Shown here piece by piece: positions 55,916 through 64,000 of a DNA stretch of 64,000 nucleotides (position 1 is its first letter; each line of letters starts with the position of its first letter). The stretch spans positions 97,742,485 to 97,806,484 of the forward strand of contig CM043971.1 of the NCBI GenBank assembly GCA_014529385.2, written 5' to 3'. The position numbers and the translations under genes were made by a program. Source of the DNA: Adiantum capillus-veneris (taxonomy: Eukaryota > Streptophyta > Polypodiopsida > Polypodiales > Pteridaceae). The notes beneath the pieces are model-generated. The model was not told where the DNA came from, searched no databases, and was given only the letters and a program-made list of their open reading frames with translations.

Positions 55916-55977
55916 GGTTTTAGAAGCCCTGATTAGGATTAGGCCTAATCAAGTTTATTTGAAGGAATAAAAGATTA

Positions 55978-55980
<3 letters not shown>

Positions 55981-56014
<34 letters not shown>
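55981..56014. repeat. (AT)n microsatellite
   Basis: 34 bases of AT dinucleotide inside the right Ty3 LTR, absent from the left copy. Confidence 0.9.
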
Positions 56015-56017
<3 letters not shown>

Positions 56018-56650
56018 AAGAGGGTGGGTCTCTCTTGTCCTTTGAGTCACATGGATGTGGGCTCAAGGGAAGAGAATTATTGAGGATAAAAGGAGAGAGG
56101 ATTGAGTGAATAATTTGGGAGAGTAATAGAGAATAGATGTAGGAAGGAAAAAATGACAACAGTGAAAAAATATACACATAAATAGAACTAGTTTTTTTGG
56201 ATTTTTGTTGGGATGGAGTTACACCAAAAATAAGAGAAGCTTGCATGAAATTATTTTTATATGGAATAAAGAGTATGCAAAATGGTAAGAAAAAATATGG
56301 TAATGGTGAGTCAATGTACATAGCATAAATAACACACCATAAATAGAAATATTTAAATAAATACCAAAATAATTATGAAAAATCCTTTTATTTAGGTCCT
56401 ATATACAATGAAATATTTACACACAAATGGGCCATAATATACTTATATTTTTTATTTTTATTTTTATTTTTTTGCTCAACTAGCCCAGTGACTAGCTAAT
56501 TAAAGGTTTTTAAGAAGATATGGGAAACGTCCCCTAACTCACACACACCTATATATAATGAAATGGTAGGGATAGCCATAGTGTTTAAGTGATTTGATAG
56601 GGTGGGTTAACTTACTATAGCAATTACGGAGAGCCGAAAAACGGCTATCA

Positions 56651-57294
56651 GTATCATCTCCATGTTGAATAGGGTTTGTGAAACTTCTTCTTCTGCCATT
56701 GAAGCAATAAGATCACAAGGAAATAAGCACATTTACCTATGGACAAACGGTAGATTGTATCCTACAGACACCACCACCAAATGCATCCCACCATTTTTCA
56801 ACTGCTTTGGATTGATGAGATTTGTAGGAATGGTATGAAAGGGCTATCAGGCTATACACAAAACATTGTATCAGAAAGGGACATTCTTCGGAACCATTTG
56901 CTGCAATAATTCAAGGATTCTCTTAATCATCAACTTCAAGAATGCAAGGAGAAGGTAAAGAGCTTGTAGTTATTGTTGAATACAACTAGAAGAAAGCGGA
57001 GAGAGCTTGGGCTTAAACAAAGACAAAGAAAGTTAAGGAATATTGAAAGTCTCAAGCGAGGAGGTGGAGGCTACTGCAAAACAATGAAAGCAATGAGGTA
57101 AAACTGATTTATTTTTCAAATTGGTATCAATATCTTTGGATGCAAGTAATTATTATTGTTTTTCAAGTCAGTTTCTTTGGGAGCTATAGTCTTTGTAAGT
57201 TTGTGTTTACCTCAGGTCCAACTAAGTTTTTGTTTACCTTAGGTCCTTAGTTTAATCTTTCTAGGTTTGTTTTTACCTCAAGTCCTTAGTTTAG
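56651..57294. other. no firmly supported gene
   Basis: Beyond the LTR edge. Plus-strand translation near 56770-56960 has protein-like stretches (KCIPPFFNCFGLMRFVG in one frame, GHSSEPFAAIIQGF in another) broken by stops. They may be exons or debris of the same old gene as 57295-57921. A TTTACCTCAGGTCC word repeats three times at 57205-57285. Confidence 0.3.
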
Positions 57295-57921
57295 CCAAAT
57301 TTTCCACGAAGAAACCTTGGAAAGCCTTTCCACATCAATGATATATATCCAAGTAGAAGGAAAGACCTCAAGTTGAACTCTTTCAACAATCTATTCTTTG
57401 ACTTGAGAACTTTGCACAGGAAAATGGTAAAAGTCTATGATCTTCAACATATTGAGGTGAATGGGCAAGCCATTCTTGTGATCAAATTAGATTAAAGTGA
57501 AATTGTGAAGGATAAAAAACTTGAGAGGGTATCAATAACCCTCGTGAATAGAGATCTTCATACCACAGACGGTGGAAAAAACACTAACATTTGGTGGTTG
57601 AGTGCTTTTGAGGTTGATAGTAGTGAGAATATTAATGTGTTAAATTGGGTGCTCCACCACATTAGTATCCCTTCCATAATCAAAGCCCAATAGGATACGG
57701 AGGAGTTAGACGTTGAGGGTTTTGAAAGGTACAAGGTGGAATGGCACATGGGGGAGAAGACACCAAAGTACATGTACAATGTGTCAAAGGATGCCAATGC
57801 CAAATTACATTTTGTCTACTACATGGGTGTAGTGAAAGAGCTGAATCTTGCTAGTTGGAACAAAGCCATAGATGTTCCCCCTTTCAAATGTCCACATATG
57901 CACATTAAATGCATTGTGTAG
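57295..57921 (+). pseudogene. unrecognised protein-coding remnant, about 208 codons with two in-frame stops
   Basis: One frame stays open from 57295 to 57921 except for a TAA at 57493-57495 and a TAG at 57691-57693. Segments in order: PNFPRRNLGKPFHINDIYPS, MVKVYDLQHIEVNGQAILVI, SITLVNRDLHTTDGGKNTNI, VLNWVLHHISIPSIIKAQ, YKVEWHMGEKTPKYMYNVSK and LASWNKAIDVPPFKCPHMHI. It reads like a normal soluble mixed alpha/beta protein, not low complexity. I recognise no family. Plausibly a recently dead host gene or transposon protein. Confidence 0.4.
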
Positions 57922-58118
57922 AATCATTGAGAAGATTGTGCACCTTTACACAAGGTTTTGCAATTGTCTTCAATGCTTGCATAAGTGGCTAAAGGAATTC
58001 TTTTTTTTTGTGAAACATATTACACTCCTTAGTTCAACACTTGCATAAGTGGATAAAGGAATTTTCTTTTTTGTGTAGCATATTATTGATAATCACACTC
58101 CTTGGTCTATAAAGAAAT

Positions 58119-58524
58119 ATGGAAGCCTGTCAATTTGGTAAATTCACTGTATGGAGAAGTCCCACTACCAAGCAAGAACCAAGTTATTCAAACACACTAG
58201 ACATGGTGGAAAAGCTCAAGAAGTTGATAGCTTGCTTGAAGTATCCATTGGTTTTACAAACAAATGTGGCACAAAACAAGATCACAAGAAGCCAAAAAAT
58301 TATTAAATTTTTTTGACATTGATACAACTATACAAAGGAGTATACAAAAAAGGAAAGATGCATATAGTAGGTCATTTGCAAATGAAAGGTTTTTACAATG
58401 CTTTCCACTAGAGAGAGGCAAGGAAGCAAATGGGGAACAATACGAGGATCAATTTTGGATTCTTGATCAAACATCATGCTTTTCATTGTTTTCCCTCCAC
58501 TTCAAGTACTCTTGCTTCTTGTAA
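58119..58524 (+). pseudogene. two overlapping short frames, unrecognised
   Basis: An ATG frame at 58119-58316 (starts MEACQFGKFTVWRSPTTKQ) passes by a one-base shift into 58264-58524 (words LLNFFDIDTTIQRSIQKRK and NERFLQCFPLERGKEANGEQ). Together they look like a continuous charged protein of about 130 residues with one frameshift. No family recognised; possibly linked to the remnant at 57295-57921. Confidence 0.3.
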
Positions 58525-59153
58525 CCATGCAATAGCTTGCCTATGTTGATAGAAGAGGCAAAGAAATTAACTAGCCATAGTATGCACTTCTTGAGACCAT
58601 AAATCCTAGAGCAAGTCCAAAAAATCTCATGGCTTCTTGATTTTCAAGAAGTATGATTTTGTTCACTCCAAGTTATGAATTTTCTTCCATTGATCTTGGA
58701 GTAATGCCTACTTCTTGGTCCATGTATTGTTTGTTAAGATTCATACTCTGAAAATATCATAAAAGTATACAAAGTTTTTAACCTGTGCTCCCTTGTAAGG
58801 TCGGTGAAGACATTTTGAAAGTCTTAAATTTTATTGTTGAATTCAATCTTCAAGAAATCCCTCCAATTGGAAGGAACATTAAATATTTCCTTGACATAGG
58901 AAAACTTTGATAACTACTTGACTTGGTAGAGTAGGTCCATCATCTATCATCACTTATCTCTTCAACCTCTTCAATCTCCATGCCTTCCAAACTCTTCCTA
59001 CTAAAAGCCTTTCTGCTAAAAGCCTTTTCTATAAAAAGAGAAAAGCAATAAAAATTCATACATTAAAACCACTCAACCATATACATCACACCATATTACA
59101 CAACTTAATACATATGGAAAGTATCCAACTTCAGAGATTTTGCATTTAATACA
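58525..59153. other. no supported gene
   Basis: AT-rich sequence, no frame or repeat recognised. Confidence 0.5.
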
Positions 59154-59653
59154 TGTCCTCCCTACGCAAAAATAGAATGCATGGACAACCAACTAGGACA
59201 CATCTTTAAAAAAACCGATCAAACTATTATACTCCAAGAAGTGTCCTCCCTATGTGAAAATATAATGCACGAAGAGCGTATACGTAATTTTTGCGCAAGA
59301 AGGACACAACTTGAAAAATTCCAATCAAAAGATTATACTCTAAAAAGTGTCCTCTCTACATGATTTTATTAGGCCAAGACAAGCGTCTAAAAACAATAAA
59401 TATGTGTAGGGAGGACACAAGCTCAATGGAAGATACACATTGCTCTTATTATATTAATTGAAAAATGTGCCATCCCTGCACAAAAATACAATGCATGGAG
59501 AGCTACCCATGCAGAAAGTTTTTGCACAAGGAGGATAGTACATCTTGAAAAAACTAAAAAAAAAACCTTATACTCCAAGAAGTGTCTTCCTTATGTGATT
59601 TTAGAAGGCCCAAACAAACATCCAAATATGATAAATTCGCATAAAGAAAAGAC
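59154..59653. repeat. tandem array of inverted-repeat (hairpin) units
   Basis: Five units at roughly 110-bp spacing. Units 2 to 5 span 59241-59307, 59347-59418, 59467-59538 and 59582-59653. Unit 1 begins at 59154 with a reduced right arm. Each unit is an imperfect hairpin with left arm close to GTGTCCTCCCTATGTGAAAAT and right arm its approximate complement (ATTTTTGCGCAAGAAGGACAC). The loop is about 25-30 bases, often containing AATGCA. Spacers of about 40 bases share CATCTTGAAAAAA and TTATACTCCAAGAA. Confidence 0.75.
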
Positions 59654-59932
59654 AAGTTCAATGGAGAAATTTTGTTCACATCAAAGAAATAATTGAGGAA
59701 AAAATGTACCTTTATGTCCTCTAAGCATCATACTGAATTGAAGGTCACGCTCGAAAATTTGAACAGAATTGAGAAGATTAAGAAAAAATGAGGTTTACAA
59801 AAATTTTGGGGCATATATAGCATGTCAATTATGAGCCTCGAGATTTGTGCACAACTATCAAATCCATGCAAAATGGTTATTTTTTCTCGTAATTTGTGCA
59901 AAAGGAAATTTTGTCTAGATATTTGTGCACTA

Positions 59933-59940
59933 CTATATAA
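59933..59940 (+). promoter_or_regulatory. TATA-box-like element between hairpin clusters
   Basis: ACTATATAAAGAGGAGCC is a good plant TATA context, followed by a pyrimidine-rich stretch. No ORF follows closely; a non-coding transcript or transposon promoter is possible. Confidence 0.3.
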
Positions 59941-60064
59941 AGAGGAGCCCAAACAACATTTTCTACTCATTTTTCTTCATTTTCTTTTTTGATCATGCAC
60001 TTTGCTCCAATTTCTTCTACCTTTTTGGATACTTCAAACTTCTTTTGATTAATTTCTAAGACAT

Positions 60065-60237
60065 GTGTCCACCTTGCCCAAAAAATAAATACTTGGATTA
60101 GCCTCAAACTACTCAAATTTTGCACAAATGGGACACTCACTCGTTTTAATGAACTTGTAATACATGTGTCCCCCTTGCGTGAAAATTGAGTGGTTAAACT
60201 AATCTTTGACTAGTCAATTTTTGTGCAAGGAAGACTC
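60065..60237. repeat. two further hairpin units of the same family
   Basis: Units at 60065-60136 and 60166-60237 (101 bp apart) with left arms GTGTCC(A/C)CCTTGC and right arms TTGCACAAATGGGACAC and TTGTGCAAGGAAGACTC. Same arm consensus as the array at 59154-59653. Confidence 0.7.
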
Positions 60238-62040
60238 TATAAGAAGCACAAGAAAAATTTTGATTTTATAACTTTTAAAAAATGGTGATTTTATCCCTAT
60301 CAGTGCGTCGAGAAGGTCCAAAAACCCGAGGACTAAATGGCCTCTTTTGGACACTCTTTTTGAGAGCTTTTATGGACGCTTTTCCTTGGATATGTCTTTG
60401 CATGTTTAGTCCCATTTTATTTTGTTGAAATTAGCATGCCAAGCCCCAAAGCATAATCATGCCATCTTCTAGATCTACACCTGAAGGGCCTAAAAGTTGA
60501 GATGATGAAAATTAGCTCAAAGTATGTCTCTAAATTCTCTTCTACTTCCTCCTTTACCTTCTCCTCCTATATAGTCTTTTGATCATCCCCTTTTCTCTTT
60601 TTCTTCTTCTCCTCGTTCTTGCTAAAAAGAAGTGAGGAAGAGGAGCGTGTATCCTTACCTGTATTTCTATATGTATTGCCCATTGTAAGTGTGGATGGGT
60701 GATTTTTGGAAACATGCTTGAGCTATTTATAGTGTTATGAAGCAAGTGCATGACAAGACTATGGTATGGTAGCATTTTATTTTTGTTACATATAAAAACC
60801 ATACAATATTGAGACCATGACATTGACACACCTTTTTCCACTCAACCACGAAAAAACCTTACAAAATGAGAACCAACAAGATGAGACATTTTCACCAAAC
60901 AAGTAATTGTCAAAGTTAATTGTCATTGATATCAAAATATTTTGTACAAAATGCCAATTGTAGGGAGCAATTGATACAAACTACCAATAACACTAGCAAT
61001 AGTGTAGGACTCTAACTAAGGCGTAGGCTTTAGCTTGGCAATAGACAGGCAATCCCTTCTACAACTTCTTGGCAATTTCTTTCAATCCTTATCATGACTT
61101 GCAAAACACATTAGAAAAAGGAAAAGTAAGACTATACCTCATAGAAGCAAAAAATGGTAGAAAAAAAGAAATCATAATCTATATATCTTTCCATTTATCT
61201 CTAAAGCAAAATCAATTGGAAAATGCGGATGTGCATTGTGTAAATCTTGCCTCATTTGGGCAATGAGTACATGGATCTTATCTTCAAAGCGGCCATTTTT
61301 GTTCATTGTCCACATATCAATGTCTTGGAACATAGAAATGATCCTAAGAATACCTCCCTCTCTATTAGAGACACATGAGTTCTCCCTTCCTTTTCATTTT
61401 GCTCTCCAATGGAGCCATACTAGACACCCAAAATGTCCATGGCACACTCCATCAATTTCCATTCCTCCATGCTTTAGGGATAGAGATGTGTAAGAAGCAT
61501 AGTAGCACAAACCAAGAAAAAAAATATAACAATTGTATAAGAGCAAAATACCACAAACAAACCAAGCAAAGTGGAAGTAATAGTCACCATATGAATCACT
61601 TACAAGTATCTCTGGGTTGAGAAAGATTAGCGCTCTCGAGATGGAGATGAAACTCTTTGTGAACGTAAACATGCTGCAAATTTTTTTAGGTGTCTTCTTG
61701 GCTTTAGAAAGCCTAAAATGTTTCACTCTTTCTTTCCATCATGAAAAGAATTGGTTTTTTTAGGAGTCTTTTCTTCTCCTACTCTGCTGCATAATAATCT
61801 TGCTACCCTTAGACCATGTGGAGTCCATTGCTTGAGGAAGATGACACACAGAACATGAACATGAAGAGAGGATAGGAGGACAAGGCACGAGAAGAAGATG
61901 GTGGAATGAGGAAGGAGGAGGGAAAAGATGGTTGTGAGAAAATTCAAAAAAGAGGTGGGAATAGGAGGAAAAAGAAGGGTGTGAGAAGATTCAAAAACAC
62001 TTTTTGGTTGGTGAAAGAGGCCTTTTTGAGATAAAAGGAC
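60238..62040. other. no supported gene
   Basis: AT-rich DNA with chance frames on both strands (for example 61394-61726 and 61723-62043 on the minus strand, Phe/Leu-rich, no motif). A pyrimidine-rich tract lies at 60540-60620 and a purine-rich tract at 61855-61985. Confidence 0.5.
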
Positions 62041-62049
62041 CACATAATA

Positions 62050-62560
62050 TTGATATTCTTATGCTACAAGAGGACCATCTGTGTGAGAGCCACATTTGAT
62101 GACGTGGAAAAAAATTGTGAGTTAGATATCAAACTTTTGGTCAACTGATTTTGGGCTTGGTGGTATTCAAGGAAGTGTATCTATGACTGTTGCGGACTCA
62201 TGGTATCAAGCCATTGTAGGTAGAGGTATCATTGTGCTAGGCAAGTCCCAATGGGTTTCCATACAGATTCAAGGTAGCTTTGTGGGCTTCTTGAACACTT
62301 ATGCACCCAACCATGCAAGTGAACGGGTTGATTTTTGGTCACGTATCATGGAGCCCTTGCCTCACGCAGGGAAGTGGTGCATTGGGGGGACTTCAACATG
62401 ATGGAGGACCCCTTGAATAGGATTGGAGGCAGCCATGCTACTATTCATAGGGTTGAGTTGGCTGCTTGGGAGCGTCTATGCATGACTATGAGGATTTTAG
62501 ATGTATGGCAACATGCACGCTTTGTATGGCCCTTAGATAGACTCTCTTTCTCCTAGTCTC
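62050..62560 (+). pseudogene. LINE (L1-type) AP-endonuclease fragment
   Basis: Read across two frames it gives the L1 endonuclease signatures in order: DILMLQED (catalytic Glu, about 62051), SQWVSIQIQGSFVGFLNTYA then PNHASERVDFW (about 62247-62345), and GDFNMMEDPLNRIGGS (the G-D-F-N motif, about 62386). It ends with ELAAWERLCMTMRILDVWQH. A frame change falls at about 62375. RT and ORF1 are absent. The fragment ends shortly before the LTR at 62588, which probably inserted into it. Confidence 0.75.
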
Positions 62561-62587
62561 CTAGTTGTTGAGTAGGGGGTGTGAATC

Positions 62588-63522
62588 TGTTGGACGGATA
62601 CGCCGTGACGGACGTCAGCACAACGAGAACTCACCTAACAAGTAATGTCAGCTAAGGACGAAGCTCGACCCGCAGGCGCGTGGAAGCAATCATAAGGTGT
62701 CAACCTACACTCGACCGACTCCTAACTAATTCCTACAGAGGTCCCTACCAATTGTCTAAGTCACAGCCTTCAAGAGTGCAAAAAAGGTTACTTCCTACAA
62801 CGCTTGCTAGAGCCAAACACCCATCAAACACTTTCGAAACACCATAGAACTTGAAGGAGAACTTACTAATACCTATAGGACGCTCTCCCTAAGGTCTATG
62901 AACCAAAATCACGACCCAAAACACCCGGTGCAGAAATACGTAGGATGTCTGGCCAAAATCTGCAGGTCTTCGTTTCCGAAATTTGAAGTGCCTAATGTGT
63001 AGCTCTACTCAGTGTGAACGCATGGATATGCTGCAATGCAAAATCAGATAACGTATGCTCACCCAATCAACAGATGAAGCTCGTAGAAGGAGCTCCCAAA
63101 GCCAGAAGACCGTACGCGTGCAATGTTGGTATCGGCTCGTAGCTCTAGTCGGGGGCAACACGCTGCACTTCTACGCACTCGATTCCGACCACCGTAGCAC
63201 ACGTAGCGTCAAGACGAAGCTCACACTCTCTCTCACGTACACAGTACGCTCACTCACAGACTTCCCACTTGTTTAAAATGACAAAAGGTTTTTTCATTAA
63301 GGTCAAAAAGTGGTATATATACCTTACAACTTCTCAAACCCTAAAGTTCCAAAATCAACCATCTACTCATTCTAACTATCAAAACTGGGATACAATATGG
63401 AAACTTCTGTAAGTCCCAATATTTACAAGGTGAAAAATCAGGTTTTCCTCATTGAATGAATAATTACAAAAAATAATAGTTCCGAGTAGTTAGATGTCGT
63501 GGGGTGTGTCCAGCTTCTAACA
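62588..63522 (-). mobile_element. 3' LTR of another minus-strand LTR element
   Basis: In minus-strand sense it begins TGTTAGAAGCTGG (63522) and ends CCGTCCAACA (62588), 935 bp, directly after a polypurine tract. A TATATATA box lies at 63314-63321. Its GC-rich half (62590-63250) differs in composition from neighbouring DNA. The matching 5' LTR would lie beyond the right window edge. Confidence 0.65.
63314..63321 (-). promoter_or_regulatory. TATA box of this LTR
   Basis: Palindromic TATATATA about 200 bp from the LTR start in minus-strand sense, flanked by GGTATATATACC. Downstream, towards 62588, would be R and U5. Confidence 0.4.
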
Positions 63523-63538
63523 TCCCCCCCCTCCTTGT
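63523..63538 (-). promoter_or_regulatory. polypurine tract of the right-edge element
   Basis: Minus-strand CAAGGAGGGGGGGGGA directly before the TGTTAGAAG LTR start. Confidence 0.7.
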
Positions 63539-64000
63539 TCATGTCGTCCCCGACATAGCCTTGATCAACTGCCTCATCTTATCGTCTCCCGCATCTTTAG
63601 CAGTGATTCGTACCTGGCATGTAGGTTAAGCATTGTTGGTCCAAAGATTTCTATGTTCATGGTGAAGAATCCTGTATAAAATGCTTCTTCAAAAGCCTGG
63701 AGGTGATAAGATGGTAGAAACATGATTCATTGATACAGCGCATGTATCACCTCCTTGGAAGGCTGACCTGACGTATCATAAGCACATTTGTATGTATCCT
63801 GGAAGAAGAATATGCTGTCAGTCACCTGGCCTGGCTTGAAGGTCTCAAACACTGCTAGGATGGTTCTGCAGATCTTTCTCATCATAATGCATGTAAGGTC
63901 AGGTGAATCAGTGAACAACTTTATGGCGCCCGTTAGGGTTTTCACCATGTATTGTACACTTATTCTCCCACCTGCCTTCACGCCCGGCAGCTTTGGGTAG
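63539..64000 (-). CDS. 3' end of the interior of the right-edge LTR element, partial
   Basis: A minus-strand frame at 63727-63981 (words AGGRISVQYMVKTLTGAIKL and FETFKPGQVTDSIFFFQDTY) is open to near the window edge, with an internal stop at 63727. A further short piece (DAGDDKMRQLIKAMSGTT, then stop) reaches almost to the polypurine tract in another frame. Both fit the tail of an element's coding region. No RT or integrase motif is visible in this short part, so the superfamily is undetermined. Confidence 0.35.

Larger units (their letters stand above)
55129..56650 (-). mobile_element. 5' LTR of the right Ty3 copy, about 1.5 kb
   Basis: In minus-strand sense it begins TGATAGCCG at 56650 and ends CGCCTCA at 55129. 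It contains a minus-strand TATA box (55908-55915) and an (AT)n run (55981-56014). Homologous to 1656-4365 but lacks about 1.2 kb of insertions found there. No second LTR of this copy is present in the window. Confidence 0.7.

Noticed and set aside
61394-62043. Two 106-110 residue minus-strand frames
   Set aside because: Phe/Leu/Ser-rich antisense of purine-rich DNA, no domain, and not convincing as genes.

Overview
The window looks like an intergenic, repeat-dominated stretch of a large land-plant nuclear genome. The evidence is AT-rich non-coding DNA, long (GA/CT)n, (CA/TG)n and (AT)n microsatellites, Ty1/copia primer-binding sites complementary to initiator tRNA-Met, Ty3-type gag/protease/RT/integrase pieces, L1-type LINE debris, a hAT transposase and a Penelope-like reverse transcriptase. 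Nothing is bacterial or organellar, and I found no intact host gene. The lineage cannot be fixed from this sequence; I lean towards a fern or gymnosperm with a large genome (inference).

Layout. 0-4.4 kb: 5' end of a minus-strand Ty3 element (gag start at the window edge, a 1.6 kb leader with two pairs of small related ORFs, primer site, 2.7 kb LTR). 4.4-8.6 kb: tandem duplications, microsatellites, copia LTR pieces and a decayed LINE reverse transcriptase. 8.7-17.0 kb: a Penelope-like element, a broken RT gene between two direct repeats of about 2.4 kb, with CA microsatellites at both ends. 17-21.4 kb: Z-DNA-prone DNA, local duplications and a protein-kinase pseudogene. 21.5-28.5 kb: a complete minus-strand LTR element with 0.97 kb LTRs, primer site and polypurine tract but no coding capacity (LARD-like). 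28.5-32.3 kb: copia gag/protease debris. 32.9-34.8 kb: hAT transposase pseudogene. 35.1-38.8 kb: a RING-like gene fragment apparently split by a 3.07 kb non-autonomous copia element with 5-bp target duplications (CATCT). 39.0-40.4 kb: Ty3 RNase H/integrase debris. 41.3-42.1 kb: a copia LTR whose promoter segment is triplicated. 43.6-51.2 kb: a plus-strand LTR element with tRNA-Asp-type primer site that encodes gag and protease but no RT or integrase. 52.0-56.65 kb: a second copy of the Ty3 family seen at the window start, with gag, protease and a truncated RT. 57-60.3 kb: unrecognised decaying ORFs and an array of inverted-repeat units. 62.0-64 kb: LINE endonuclease fragment and the 3' LTR of another minus-strand element.

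The coding modules are selfish-element proteins in various states of decay. The most unusual objects are the Penelope-like element with its paired terminal repeats and alternative hairpins at the RT stop, the tandem paralogous leader ORFs of the Ty3 family, the gag-protease-only element with single stops between modules, and the hairpin-unit array near 59-60 kb. Boundaries of old elements are read by eye and may be off by a few bases.
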